Below, piece after piece: positions 23,917 through 34,100 of a stretch of 64,000 bases of DNA. The notes under the pieces were generated by a model. The model did not search any database. It saw nothing but the letters and a program-made list of their open reading frames with translations, and was not told the DNA's origin. This stretch comes from Armatimonadota bacterium (GTDB lineage: Bacteria > Sysuimicrobiota > Sysuimicrobiia > Sysuimicrobiales > Humicultoraceae). A program made the position numbers and the translations under genes. Numbering within the stretch: the stretch's first letter is position 1; each line of letters opens with the position of its first letter. The stretch spans positions 1 through 64,000 of the forward strand of contig JAVKIA010000009.1 of assembly GCA_031459715.1 (NCBI GenBank). The letters run 5' to 3'.

Positions 23917-25143
23917 CTACTGCCGGATCCCGATCCAGTAAGTGCTCTCCACCGGCTCGCCGGCAGCGGCGCGGCGGACCAGCTCGGTCATCTCCCGCAC
24001 GTTGGGCACGGTGACCTCGCGACCGCCCAGCCCGCAGATGAAGGCGACTAGCGGCGGGCGGGCCGGCGCGCTGTAGAGGGCGGCGCGAATCTCGTTGGCC
24101 AGCACGCCGCTGCTGTGCGGGGAGCCGAAGGAGTAGTCCCGGTCGATCACCCCCACCGCGCGGAAGCGGGAGAGGGTGGCCGCCAGCTCCTGGGTGGGGA
24201 AGGGACGGAACCAGCGCAGGCGGACGAACCCCACCTGCAGCCCCTGCTGGCGCATCTGCCGCACGGCAACCTTCACCGGCATGGAGAGCGTCCCCATGCC
24301 CACCAGCACCACCTCGGCGTCCTCGGTCTGGTACTCTTCAAAGAACGGGTTGCCATAGGTCCGGCCGAAGATGCGCTCGAAGTCGGTGTAGGCCTCGCGC
24401 AGCACCTGCCGCGCCCGGGTCATGGCTTCGTCGTTGTGCTTGCGCAGCTCCATCAGCCAGTCCTCGTTCACCTGCGGCGCCACGGTGATGGGGTTGTCCG
24501 GGTGCAGCAGCAGGTCGCCTCGGTTGTAGGGAGGGAGGAACTGGCGCACCCAGGACGACGGGGGGACCCTGACGATGGACTGGGAGTGGGTGAGGAAGGC
24601 GCCGTCGCAGCCGATGGCGCAGGGGAGGAAGACCCGCCGGTCCTCCGCCACCCGCCAGGCAATAAGCGCCGTGTCCAGAGCCTCCTGCGCCGTGTCCACC
24701 CAGACCAGCAGCCACCCCAGGTCGCGCACGGCCAGGGCGTCGTTGTGCTCCACCCCAAAGGCCCCGGGGTCGTCCAGCGCCCGGTTGCCCACCATGGCCA
24801 CCAGGGGGATGCGCAAAGCCGGCGTCACGGTGAGCGCCTCGAAGGCGTACATCCAGCCCACACCGCTACTGCCGCAGAAGACCCGTGCTCCGGCCGCAGA
24901 GGCATGCTTGACGATCTCGAACTGCGAGTGCTCGCTTTCGGCGACGATGTACTCGCAGTCCAGTTCTCCGTTGGCCACCAGCCTGGCCACGTACTGCATT
25001 ACCGTGTCGTAGGGCCGGATGGGGTAGGCGGTGATGACGTCCACATCCGCCAGCTTGCAGGCCACGGCGATGGCCTCGCTGCCGCTGATCAGCTCCTCCC
25101 GCTCCGTCTCCGCCGGCTCACTCCGCTGCGCAACCTTGGCCAT
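23917..25143 (-). CDS. Oxalate oxidoreductase, alpha subunit
   Basis: 408 residues, PFOR alpha-like (domains I and II). The usual YPITP motif of pyruvate enzymes reads YPIRP here (R43), and the next loop reads NRALDDPGAFGVEHNDA with R121, D124 and F129. As I recall the Moorella thermoacetica oxalate oxidoreductase structure, its oxalate-binding residues are R31, R109, D112 and F117 of alpha. All four match at a constant offset of 12, which makes an oxalate enzyme much more likely than a pyruvate one. The reaction is oxalate to two CO2 with reduction of ferredoxin. Cytoplasmic. ATG with AGGAGG seven bases upstream. Confidence 0.85.
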   Translation of the reverse strand: MAKVAQRSEPAETEREELISGSEAIAVACKLADVDVITAYPIRPYDTVMQYVARLVANGELDCEYIVAESEHSQFEIVKHASAAGARVFCGSSGVGWMYAFEALTVTPALRIPLVAMVGNRALDDPGAFGVEHNDALAVRDLGWLLVWVDTAQEALDTALIAWRVAEDRRVFLPCAIGCDGAFLTHSQSIVRVPPSSWVRQFLPPYNRGDLLLHPDNPITVAPQVNEDWLMELRKHNDEAMTRARQVLREAYTDFERIFGRTYGNPFFEEYQTEDAEVVLVGMGTLSMPVKVAVRQMRQQGLQVGFVRLRWFRPFPTQELAATLSRFRAVGVIDRDYSFGSPHSSGVLANEIRAALYSAPARPPLVAFICGLGGREVTVPNVREMTELVRRAAAGEPVESTYWIGIRQ

Positions 25144-25146
25144 GGC

Positions 25147-26343
25147 TCAGCCTCCTGTACGCTCCCTGACCGCAGGCCCTCCCACAGCCGCGGCCGCCAT
25201 CTCCCGGATCTGCCGCTCGTACTGCCCGCGCTGCTGGAAGCCGTGGGAGCGCTCCGGCCGGTGCTGGATCTTCTCCCGCACCCAGGCCCGGTACGCCTCC
25301 CGGTCCCGCTTCCAGGCGGCCCACTGGCTGTCATTGTTGGTGAAGGCCGCCTCGTTCACCATGGTGATGCAGTTGTCCACCGGACACACCGCCTCGCACA
25401 CCCCACAGCCGCAGCAGGCCTCCATGTTGGCGTCGTAGTATCCGTCCGGGGTGACGTCGAAGCAGGAGTCGGGACACTGCAACCAGCAGAGCGTGCACTT
25501 GATGCAGGCCTCGAAATCGATCACGGGGCGCATGGTGCGCGTGCTGAACTTCTTGAAGTACGGGTTGCGCGCCGGCCGCCACCCACCCACTGCGCCCGTG
25601 GTCGGGTCGGGGAAGGCCTCCCCGGGGACGATGGCGGGAATGGTCACCCCTTCCCGCAGCTCCCACCACCGGGGCAGCTCGAACTCGTAGGGCCTGCGGC
25701 GGTCACCCACCCCGGGGGCTACGGCCATGACCTCCACGCGCTCGTAGGCCTTGCGGGCCGAGGCCACCTTCTGCTCGCTCTTCCACTCCTGTCGGATGGC
25801 CGCCTCCACCGCCTCCAGGCTCACCAGGTCTGGCAGGAGGCGGGAGACGGCGCCCAGCACCCGCACATCGGTGTGGTCGTCCTTGTACACCCACAGCCCG
25901 GAGAACGACGGCAGGCCGCGGACCAGGGCCAGGTGGTAGGGCTGCTCCCGGGCGTGAGCCATCTGCAGCAGGTCGGCGAAGTCCAGCATGGTGGTCACCA
26001 GGAGATACCCGCCGGGCCTGGTCAGCCTGTTGATGGGCTGCAGCCCGTACCAGGCCCAGGACTCTACCCCCTTGCACAGCGTGTCGTCCAGCGCGACGGT
26101 CAGGTCCACGCTCTTAGGCTCGTACTGGGCCATGCTGGCCTGCAGTTCCTCTTCGTTGTCGGCGACGATGGCAAAGTTCTTGGCGGGGATGCCGTTGCGC
26201 TCGGGGCTGTCGCCGTAGCGGCCGAAGGCGATGCCGATCTTGCCCTGCTTTACCGCGGCCAGGACGATGCCGCGGGTGATGTTCTTGGCCAGGGTCTTCT
26301 GGAAGATCCCGCGGTAGACCACTTCCACCGAATGAGTCGCCAT
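25147..26343 (-). CDS. Oxalate oxidoreductase, fused gamma-delta subunit
   Basis: 398 residues. The N-terminal about 200 residues are the gamma domain (VEVVYRGIFQKTLAKNITRG, with FGRYGDSPERNGIPAKNF). The C-terminal part is a two-cluster ferredoxin domain with CIKCTLCWLQC and CCGCGVCEAVC, each closed by a distal cysteine (PDSC, PVDNC). A gamma-delta fusion is the arrangement of Moorella oxalate oxidoreductase. It carries electrons from the ThDP site to soluble ferredoxin. First structural gene after the FadR-type regulator, 10 bases away, with GGGAGG before the ATG. Confidence 0.85.
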   Translation of the reverse strand: MATHSVEVVYRGIFQKTLAKNITRGIVLAAVKQGKIGIAFGRYGDSPERNGIPAKNFAIVADNEEELQASMAQYEPKSVDLTVALDDTLCKGVESWAWYGLQPINRLTRPGGYLLVTTMLDFADLLQMAHAREQPYHLALVRGLPSFSGLWVYKDDHTDVRVLGAVSRLLPDLVSLEAVEAAIRQEWKSEQKVASARKAYERVEVMAVAPGVGDRRRPYEFELPRWWELREGVTIPAIVPGEAFPDPTTGAVGGWRPARNPYFKKFSTRTMRPVIDFEACIKCTLCWLQCPDSCFDVTPDGYYDANMEACCGCGVCEAVCPVDNCITMVNEAAFTNNDSQWAAWKRDREAYRAWVREKIQHRPERSHGFQQRGQYERQIREMAAAAVGGPAVRERTGG

Positions 26344-26353
26344 CGCTACCTCC

Positions 26354-27070
26354 CTAAGCCTGCAGGCGCTGCAGGATCTGCCCGATCTCCTCCAGGTGCT
26401 GCTCCATGGCCCGCTGCGCCCCTGCCGGATCGCGGCGTCGCAGCGCCGCCAGGATGCGGCGGTGGCCTTCCAGGGAGCGCTGCGGTCGCCCCTGCACCTG
26501 CAGCGAGCGCGCCCGCCCCTCTCGCAGCAGGTCCATCAGCACGTCCATCACCTTCAGAATCACCTGGTTGCGCGCGGCGGTGGCCAGGCGGTAGTGGAAG
26601 GCGGTGTCCTCGTCGATCCCCGGCTCCCCCACCCGCACCTTCGCCGCCTGGCGCCGCAGGATCTCCGCCATCGCCCGGATGTCCTCTTCCGAGGCCCGCT
26701 GTGCCGCCCGGTAGGCCAGCGCGGGCTCGATGATGCGGCGTGCGTCCAGCAGGTCGAAGAGCAGGTCCCTGCGCTGCAGGAGCGCCGACGCCAGGGGGGA
26801 GACCACAGAATCGAGGGTGAGCTCCCGCACCACGGTCCCTTCGCCCTGGCGGGGCACCACCAGGCCGGCCAGCTCCAGCACCCGGATGGCGTCGCGCACC
26901 GAGTCACGGCTGACCCCGAAGGCCTGGGCCAGCTCACGTTCGGGAGGCAGGCGGTCACCGGGGCGCAGGCGCCCCTCCGCGATCTGTGCCTGGATCTGGG
27001 CGGCGACGGCCTCGTAGACGCGTGTGCGGCGCACCGGCTGGAACCGGGGCGCGATGGCAAGCGCCTTCAC
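26354..27070 (-). CDS. FadR-family (GntR superfamily) transcriptional regulator
   Basis: 238 residues. N-terminal winged helix-turn-helix (about 17-85: YEAVAAQIQAQIAEGRLRPG, then RLPPERELAQAFGVSRDSVR), then an all-helical FCD-type ligand domain (about 90-235) with histidines in TAFHYRLA and LEGHRRIL. FCD regulators commonly sense small carboxylates through a metal held by such residues. It heads the oxalate oxidoreductase operon, so oxalate or a related acid is a plausible effector. A dyad of the GntR type lies in its own upstream region. GTG start at 27070. Confidence 0.85.
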   Translation of the reverse strand: MKALAIAPRFQPVRRTRVYEAVAAQIQAQIAEGRLRPGDRLPPERELAQAFGVSRDSVRDAIRVLELAGLVVPRQGEGTVVRELTLDSVVSPLASALLQRRDLLFDLLDARRIIEPALAYRAAQRASEEDIRAMAEILRRQAAKVRVGEPGIDEDTAFHYRLATAARNQVILKVMDVLMDLLREGRARSLQVQGRPQRSLEGHRRILAALRRRDPAGAQRAMEQHLEEIGQILQRLQA

Positions 27071-27093
27071 CTTCCCACTCCGAACTGGGGCAG

Positions 27094-27119
27094 TGGTCGG
27101 TCATCCAATGGCCTGACCA
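27094..27119. promoter_or_regulatory. Candidate FadR-type operator
   Basis: TGGTCGGTCAT (27094-27104) faces ATGGCCTGACCA (27108-27119); the arms read TGGTC and GACCA symmetrically. GntR/FadR-type sites often have TGGT..ACCA symmetry. It lies 24 bases before the regulator's start codon, where binding would block transcription of the whole oxidoreductase operon. TTGACG (27149-27144) upstream is a possible -35, but no good -10 pairs with it. Confidence 0.45.
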
Positions 27120-27221
27120 AACCATCTCATACCCGATCCGCGGCGTCAAGCGGATGTGCTGGCTCACCAGTGGGCAGCGGGCGGAATGGCAGCGACCGCC
27201 GCTTTGGTGACCGCAATGGCC

Positions 27222-27692
27222 TCAGCGCGCGCGCTCCTCCAGGGCGCGGATGGTCTCCTGGAGGAGCCGTCCCCGAAGCTGCGCCCGCTGCTCAGGCCCA
27301 AGGCGCCGCGGGGCGCCGGGAAGGCCGGGACCCGGGCCTGCCGTCCCTCCGGGGCCTGCCCCTCCCCGCTGCCGGACGGCCCGGAGGGCCGCCCGCTGCT
27401 CCGGGGTGAAGCGATCACGGACGGCTCGGGCGAAGGCTGCGGCCGCCTCGGCATCCCCAGGCGGCACCTCCTGCAGGGCGCGGAGCAGCGGCAGGATCGC
27501 CACCGCCTGCTCGCGGGTCAGCCGGGTAGCCGGATCCCGTTCCAGTATCCGGATGGCCAGAACGATGGCCAGCCCCGGGTCGGCAGGGCGCGCCGGGGCC
27601 AGCCGGCTGCGCGCCAGGTAGTAGGCGCCCCCTGCCAGGGCCAGGAGTGCGACGAGGGCCGACGCCGCAATCCACCACCGGTATCTACGCAT
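27222..27692 (-). CDS. Small membrane-anchored hypothetical protein
   Basis: 156 residues. One N-terminal membrane helix (WWIAASALVALLALAGGAYYL), then a helical region rich in Ala/Arg/Glu, with a flexible Gly/Pro stretch (about 110-130). RFTPEQRAALRAVRQ and LGPEQRAQLRGRLL resemble repeated helices of Spy/CpxP-like periplasmic proteins, but I cannot assign a family. It starts 19 bases after the MacB-like permease gene ends, as last gene of the efflux operon, so an accessory role in export or envelope stress is only inferred. Confidence 0.55.
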   Translation of the reverse strand: MRRYRWWIAASALVALLALAGGAYYLARSRLAPARPADPGLAIVLAIRILERDPATRLTREQAVAILPLLRALQEVPPGDAEAAAAFARAVRDRFTPEQRAALRAVRQRGGAGPGGTAGPGPGLPGAPRRLGPEQRAQLRGRLLQETIRALEERAR

Positions 27693-27711
27693 GCCGCTCC
27701 CCCGGCGAGCG

Positions 27712-28923
27712 CTACTCGTAGCGCAGCGCCTCGATGGGGTCCAGCCGTGCCGCCCGCTGCGCCGGGTACAGCCCGAAGAATACCCCCACCGCCACGGCGA
27801 AGGAGAAGGCCAGCAGTACCGCCTGCGGGGGGAGCAGGGTGGCCCAGCCGGCGAACCGCGTCACCAGACGCGAGCCGAGAATGCCTGCCAGGATGCCCAC
27901 CAGGCCGCCGCTTGTGCTCAACAGGACCGACTCCACCAGGAACTGCGCGAGGATGTCCTGCGTCCGCGCGCCCACGGCCTTGCGGATGCCGATCTCCCTG
28001 GTCCGCTCCGTCACCGAGACCAGCATGATGTTCATGATGCCTATTCCTCCCACGATCAGGGAGACGGCGGCGATGCCGCCCAGGAGGAGGGTCATCGTCC
28101 GGGTGACCCCGGTGATGGCCTGCAGCACGTCAGCCTGGCTGCGGATGGTGAAGTCGTCCTCCTGGTCGGGCCCTAGCCGGTGCCGCCTGCGGAGCAGCGC
28201 AGCCACGTCGTTCTGGGCGGCCTCCATCGCCGCGGCGGAGGCCACCTGGATGTAGATGCTGCGCACGTAGTCGACGCCAAAGAGGCGCCGCTGGGCCGTG
28301 GACAGGGGGACGAAGACCACGTCGTCACGGTCGAAGAAGCCCGTGGCCCCCTTGGGCTCCATGAGGCCGATGACCGTGAAGGTGACGCCGCGGATCTTGA
28401 CCTGCTGCCCCACCGGGTCGGCGTCCCCAAAGAGCTGGCGGGCCACCGTCTGGCCCAGCACCGCCACCCTGGCGCGGCGGCGCATGTCCTCCTCGGTGAT
28501 GAACGACCCGGCCACCGGGTGGAAGTTGCGCACGGCAGCAAACTGGGGGGTGACCCCGGAGATCTGCGTGCTGGTGTTCTGCTCGCGAAAAAGCACCTGT
28601 GCCTGGCGGGAGAACTCGGCGCTGACGCCGGCGACGTTGGGCACCTCCGCGGCGATGGCCTCCGCGTCCGCCAGGGTCAGGGTCCGCACCGGTCCCGCCG
28701 TGGCCACGCCGCCAAAGCGCTGCACCCCGGCAAAAACCGTGAGCAGGTTGCTGCCCAGGGCCTCCACCTGCTGCGTGACCGCGTGGCGCGCCCCCTGGCC
28801 GATGGCCACCATGGCCACCACGGAAGCCACGCCGATGATAACCCCCAGCATGGTGAGCAGCGAGCGCAGCGTGTTGGCGGCGATGGACCGCCAGGCGATG
28901 CGGATGCTGACGGCGACGTTCAT
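27712..28923 (-). CDS. MacB-like ABC transporter permease (FtsX domain)
   Basis: 403 residues. One membrane helix near the N-terminus (ANTLRSLLTMLGVIIGVASVV), a large extracytoplasmic domain (about 45-270), then three helices and the FtsX-type core with ERTREIGIRKAVGA and an end of YPAQRAARLDPIEALRYE. This is the type VII (MacB) mechanotransmission fold without the fused ATPase, which is encoded by the next gene upstream. Overlaps that gene by four bases. Probably exports a drug, peptide or lipid-like substrate through the periplasm together with the adaptor and TolC encoded in the same operon. Confidence 0.88.
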   Translation of the reverse strand: MNVAVSIRIAWRSIAANTLRSLLTMLGVIIGVASVVAMVAIGQGARHAVTQQVEALGSNLLTVFAGVQRFGGVATAGPVRTLTLADAEAIAAEVPNVAGVSAEFSRQAQVLFREQNTSTQISGVTPQFAAVRNFHPVAGSFITEEDMRRRARVAVLGQTVARQLFGDADPVGQQVKIRGVTFTVIGLMEPKGATGFFDRDDVVFVPLSTAQRRLFGVDYVRSIYIQVASAAAMEAAQNDVAALLRRRHRLGPDQEDDFTIRSQADVLQAITGVTRTMTLLLGGIAAVSLIVGGIGIMNIMLVSVTERTREIGIRKAVGARTQDILAQFLVESVLLSTSGGLVGILAGILGSRLVTRFAGWATLLPPQAVLLAFSFAVAVGVFFGLYPAQRAARLDPIEALRYE

Positions 28924-29621
28924 GGAGCTGGCCGGCCCCCGCCCCCGCGTACCGGCGTATCCCGCACCACCCGACCATCGCGGAACTGGATCAGCCGGCG
29001 GGCGCAGGAGGCAATCTCCGCGTCGTGGGTGACCAGGACGATGGTCATTCCCTCCCGGGAGAGGCGCTGCACCAGGGTCATGATCTCGCGCGCCGCCGCG
29101 GAGTCCAGGTTCCCGGTAGGCTCATCCGCCAGGATGATGGCCGGGGACATGACCAGAGCACGGGCGAAGGCAACGCGTTGCTGCTCTCCACCTGAGAGCT
29201 GGGTGGGCAGGTGGCGGGCGCGCTCCCGCAGGCCCACCGCCTCCAGGGCAGCCAGGGCACGGGCGCGGCGGTCGGGGACACCGGCGTAGATCATGGGCAA
29301 CTCCACGTTCTCCACCGCCGGCAGGCGCGGCAGCAGGTTGTAGGACTGAAAGACGAACCCCAGCCGCCGGCTGCGCAGGCGCGCCAGCGCCGCATCCGGG
29401 AGCGTGGTCACATCGACCCCTTCCAGCCGGTAGGTCCCTGCAGTGGGCCGGTCCAGGCACCCCATAATGTGCAGGCAGGTGGACTTCCCCGAGCCGCTGG
29501 GCCCCATGATCGCCACAAACTCCCCGGAGGCGATGGTCATGGTCACGCCGCGCAGGGCTCGTACCTCCACCCCGTCCATCCGATAAACCTTCTCCACGTT
29601 CTCCAGCTCGATGAGTACCAC
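28920..29621 (-). CDS. ABC transporter ATP-binding protein, MacB/LolD type
   Basis: 233 residues. Walker A GPSGSGKST, signature QLSGGEQQR, Walker B AIILADEPTGNLDS, H-loop VTHDAEIA; FVFQSYNLLPRLPAVENVELP is typical of the LolD/MacB branch. Drives the FtsX-type permease encoded downstream with a four-base overlap. Seven bases separate it from the adaptor gene upstream. Confidence 0.92.
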   Translation of the reverse strand: MVLIELENVEKVYRMDGVEVRALRGVTMTIASGEFVAIMGPSGSGKSTCLHIMGCLDRPTAGTYRLEGVDVTTLPDAALARLRSRRLGFVFQSYNLLPRLPAVENVELPMIYAGVPDRRARALAALEAVGLRERARHLPTQLSGGEQQRVAFARALVMSPAIILADEPTGNLDSAAAREIMTLVQRLSREGMTIVLVTHDAEIASCARRLIQFRDGRVVRDTPVRGGGGRPAP

Positions 29622-29627
29622 CGACGC

Positions 29628-31118
29628 TTAGTTCCGCCCCGGTGCCGTGCGCCGCGGAAACTGCGGCTGAAAGGGGCTGATCGGCTGCGGCGCGGTGCTC
29701 CTGCCGGGGGCGGCCGCGGGGCCCAGGTAGATCACCTGCCCCTCCCGCAGGCCGCGGATGATCTCCACGAAGCGCCCATTGGTCGCGCCCGTCTCCACGG
29801 GAACGGGAACCAAAGCCTCGCCGTCCACGACGAGGACCTGCCTGCGGTCGGTGCCGCGGACCGCCTCGGTGGGGACCAGCAGGACGCCCTTACGCTCGCT
29901 GATGAGGAACTCCGCGTCTACCGACATCCCCAGCCGTAGCGCGGGGTCGGGGTCCTGCAGCGTCACCACCACATTGAACTGGATGACGTTCTGCACCACA
30001 GTGGACTGAGGGGCGATGCGCTCCACGCGCCCGGCGAAAGTCCGCTCGGGCAGGGCGTCGGCGGTGATACGCACGGCCATCCCCGGCCGGATCTGGGCCA
30101 CGTCCGCCTCGTCCACAGGCACGTGGGCCTGGATGACCCGGAGGTCTGCGATGGTCAGCACGAGGGTGCCCCCCGTCAGTCCGCCGATCACCGACTGCCC
30201 CCGCTGCACGGCCAGCACGGCGATGATGCCGGAGATGGGCGCGGTGATCTGCGTCTCCCGCAGCCGGTCACGGGCCTGAGCCCACTGGGCGCTGCTGCTG
30301 CGCACCGCCGCTTCGGCTGCGGCCACGTCCGCGGCCAGCGCGTCCTCCTGCAGCCGCGCTGCCGCGGCGGCGGCCAGGGTGGCTTCAGCCTCGCGCACCT
30401 GCGCCCGGGCTACGGCGATATCCTCCGCCCGGTTCCCCGCCTCCAGCGCCTGTAGCCGCGCCCGGGCCGCGCGCACCTGTGCCTCGGCCACGGCGGAGTG
30501 GTTCTGCGCCTGGTCCAACTCGACGCGGGGGACGAAACCGGCGGCGTAGAGCTGTTGCGTCCGCTCCAGGTTCTGCCGCGCCAGGTCCAGGGCTAGCTCC
30601 GCCTGCCGCAGCGCCTCGCCCGCTTGCGCCACCTCCTCGGGGCGGGAGCCAGCCAGAACCTGGGCCAGGCGGGCCTGCGCCGTGGCCAGGGCCTTCTCGG
30701 CCTGGGCCACCCTGGCGGCGTTCTGCGCCCGGGCGGCGGCCAGGCTGCGGCGGGACTGGTCCAGCCGCGCCCGGGCCACGGCCAGTTGCGCCGTGGCCGC
30801 CGCGTAGGCGGCGCGAGCGTCCTCGTCTTCAATCACCGCCAGCAGCTGCCCGCGGTTCACGTGGTCCCCCTCCTGGACACGTAACTCCGCCACCGTGCCC
30901 GTGGCCCGCGAGCGCACCTCCACCTGGGCGTAGGGCTGCAGGGTGCCGGTCCCGGAGACGCTGACCACCAGGTCGCCGCGCACAACCACCGCCGTGCGCC
31001 GCCCCTGCGCCGGGGCCCGCGCCCCCGTTCGCCCGCGCACCACCCAGGCGGCGGTGGCCAGGAGGGCGACTACCACCACGACGACGGCGACCCGTCTCAC
31101 CGGCATTCCTGTCTTCAC
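29628..31118 (-). CDS. Periplasmic adaptor (membrane fusion) protein for the MacB-type exporter
   Basis: 496 residues. N-terminal membrane anchor (VRRVAVVVVVVALLATAAWVV), split biotinyl-lipoyl domain (GTVAELRVQEGDHVNRGQLL and ITAPISGIIAVLAVQRGQSV), a long alpha-helical hairpin (about 90-290, Ala/Gln/Arg-rich), then beta-barrel and membrane-proximal domains. The long hairpin suits contact with a TolC-type protein. The ATG overlaps the RND gene's stop. Its position before the ABC genes makes it the MacA-like partner, though it could also serve the RND pump. Confidence 0.88.
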   Translation of the reverse strand: MKTGMPVRRVAVVVVVVALLATAAWVVRGRTGARAPAQGRRTAVVVRGDLVVSVSGTGTLQPYAQVEVRSRATGTVAELRVQEGDHVNRGQLLAVIEDEDARAAYAAATAQLAVARARLDQSRRSLAAARAQNAARVAQAEKALATAQARLAQVLAGSRPEEVAQAGEALRQAELALDLARQNLERTQQLYAAGFVPRVELDQAQNHSAVAEAQVRAARARLQALEAGNRAEDIAVARAQVREAEATLAAAAAARLQEDALAADVAAAEAAVRSSSAQWAQARDRLRETQITAPISGIIAVLAVQRGQSVIGGLTGGTLVLTIADLRVIQAHVPVDEADVAQIRPGMAVRITADALPERTFAGRVERIAPQSTVVQNVIQFNVVVTLQDPDPALRLGMSVDAEFLISERKGVLLVPTEAVRGTDRRQVLVVDGEALVPVPVETGATNGRFVEIIRGLREGQVIYLGPAAAPGRSTAPQPISPFQPQFPRRTAPGRN

Positions 31119-34100
31119 CAGAGTGGACGCGCCGTCCGCACCGCGGGTTTAGCGATGGTCGCCCCCGCGGCAGGGTCGGAGGCGGCGTCGCTGGCGGCGC
31201 CGGAGACGGGGAGGGGGCGGCGTGCCGGCGCCCTCTCCTGGCGGCGGGCGCGGCGCTGCCGCAATCCGGCGCGGAACTCCTCCACGCTCACGTACAGCGT
31301 GGGAATGAGGACCAGTGTCACCAGAGTAGACAGCAGCAGGCCGCCTAGAACGCTGCGCGCCAGGGGCGCCTGCAGCTCCCCTCCCTCCCCCAGGCCCAGG
31401 GCCACGGGGAGGAGCCCCAGGACCGTGGTCGCCGTGGTCATCAGCACCGGTCGCAGGCGCACTCCCGCTGCGTCCACTACGGCCTGGTACAGCGGAAGCC
31501 CCTCCTCGCGGTGCCGGGTAAGGATGAAGGTCACCAGGATGATGGCGTTGTTCACCACGATCCCCACCAGGACGATCAGCCCGGTGAGCGACTGAATGTT
31601 CAACGTCGTCTCCGTGAGGAACAACGCCAGCAACGAGCCGGTCAGGGCGAAGGGCACCGCACCCATGATCAGCAGCGGGGAGAGCAGCTGCTCGAACTGC
31701 ACCGCCATGACGGCATAGACCAGGCCCACGGCCACCAGGAAGCCGGCGACCAGCTGCCGGTTGGCCCGCTGCTGTTCCTCGAACTCCTCACCGAAGGTGA
31801 CGGCGAATCCCGGCGGCAGGTCCAGGCGGGCGATCCGCGAGCGCACATCCTGCATCACGCTACCGAAGTCCCGCCCGCTGATCCCCGCGGTCACCGTGGT
31901 CACCCGCTCGCGGTTCTTGCGGAAGATGGACGCGGGCGCCACCTCCCGCTCCAGGACGGCCACCTGACTGAGACGGACCTGCTCCCCTCCCGGCGTAACC
32001 AGGGGGAGGGCGAGCACGTCCTGCGGGGTGCGCCGGTCGCCCTCCCGCAGCCGCACCACCACGTCCTGCTCCCGCCCACCCTGGCGGAAGATGGTGACCA
32101 CATCGCCGCCCACCCCCACCTGAAGGGCGGCGACCACCTGCTGCGGCGTGAGCCCGAAGGCGGCGGCACGCTCCACATCGATGCGCACCGCAAGCTCGGG
32201 AATCAGCTCCTCCCGGGCCACGCTGGCGTCGGTGACGCCCGGGATCTCCTCGAGCATCTGGCGGACCCGCTGCCCCAGCCGCAACCCCTGGCCCAGATCG
32301 AACCCGCGGATCTCCACGGCGATGGGATCGGACTGCCCGAAGCGCAGCACTGAGAGACTCCCGGCGCTGGCGCGGACAAACACCCGCCCGCCGGGCACCC
32401 GCAGCCGCTGCCGCAGGACGGCCGCCACTTCCTCCGTCGACCGTGCGCGCTCGCCCCGATCCTTCAACCGGAAGCGCAGAAACCCGCGGTTGGATCTCCC
32501 GCCGAAGGCGGCGGAGCCGGCGGTCAGGGTGACGTCTCGAATCTCCGCAGCAACCTCCCGGGCAGCCCGCTCCAGCCCGGCCATCGCCTCTGCCGTGGTC
32601 GGCAGAGGCGTCCCCACGGGCAGCTCCACGCTGACGAAGATCTCGCCTTCGTCTGCCTGGGGCACCACCTCACGGCCGATGAACTGGTAGAGGGCTAGGC
32701 CCAGGGCAAAGACCAACAGGCTCACCAGGTAGACCGTCGCCCGGTGGCGCAGGGCCCGCTGCAGTAACGACCGGTAGGCGGCGACAAGCGAGGCGGTCCA
32801 GTGCCGCTCCCCGCCGCCCTTTAGCGCCGGAAGAAAGGAAGCCAGCACGGGGGTAAGGGTGGCGGAGACGGCCAGGGCGCACAGTAGCGCGAAGATGACC
32901 ACGGCGGAGAACTGGTAGAAGAGTTGAGTGGTCAGCGCCTCCCCCCGGAGGAAGATGATGGGGAGGAAGACGACGATGGTGGTCAGGGTGGAGGCGACGA
33001 CCGCCGGGAGGACCTCCTGGGTGCCCTGCAGGGCGGCCTCCCGTCCGGTGTACCCCATCTCCCGGTGGCGGAAGATGTTCTCCAGGACCACGATGGACGA
33101 GTCTACCAGCATGCCCACGCCCAGGGCCAGGGCGCCCAGGGTCATCAGGTTGAGGGAGTAGCCCGAAAAGAGCATCACGGCAAAGGTGGCTACCACGGAG
33201 ATAGGCACCGCCGCGGCGATGACCAGGACGCTACGCGGGTCCCGCAGGAAGAGGAAGAGGACGGCCACCACCAGGGTGCCCCCCACCAGCAGGGCCTGCT
33301 GCACCGAGGCAATGCTGCGCCGAATGAAGCGGGCGTTATCGCCCACCAGCAACAGCGTGGCTCCAGACAGAGAGGAGTTGATCTGCCGCACCTCCTGCAG
33401 TACGCCGTTAGAGACGGCCACGGTGTTCACGCCGGGCTGGCGCTGGATCTGCAGGAGCACACCCGGCTGGCCATTGATGCGCACCAGTCCCCGCTCCTGC
33501 TCGGTCCCCTGCCGTACGGTAGCCACATCGGCGACCAGGATGGGGGTGCGGCCGCGGGTGCTGACCACGGTGCGCCGGATCTGCTCCAGGGTGCGGAACT
33601 GGCTCAGGGCGCGCAGGCCCAGTTCCCGGGCGCCTTCCACCACCTGGCCGGCCGGCGCCGCCAGGTTGGCCGCCGCCAGCGCCCCGGCCACGTCGCGCGC
33701 CGAGACGCCCAGCGCCCGCATCCGCCCCTGGTCCAGCTCCACCAGGATCTGCCGCCGCACCCCGCCCTGCACGTCGGCCAGGGCCACCCCGGGCACGCGC
33801 TCCAGGCGAAAGAGAATCTGCTCCTCGGCCAGCTGGCGCAGCGCTGCGGTGCTCTGGCTGTCCCGCGCCACCAGCCCCAGCTGCATGATGGGGAACTGTG
33901 AGGGGTCGAACTTGAAGATGACCGGAGTCTCTGCGCCCTCGGGCCGGCGGCGGCGGACGCGCTCCAGCGCCGCACGGATGTCGTTGGCCGCCACATCCAG
34001 GTCCATGCCGAAGGGCAGGGTGACGGTCACCCGGGAGCTGCCCTCGCTGGAGGTAGAGAGGACGTCCCGCACGCCGGCCACCGTGCTCACCGCCTCCTCC

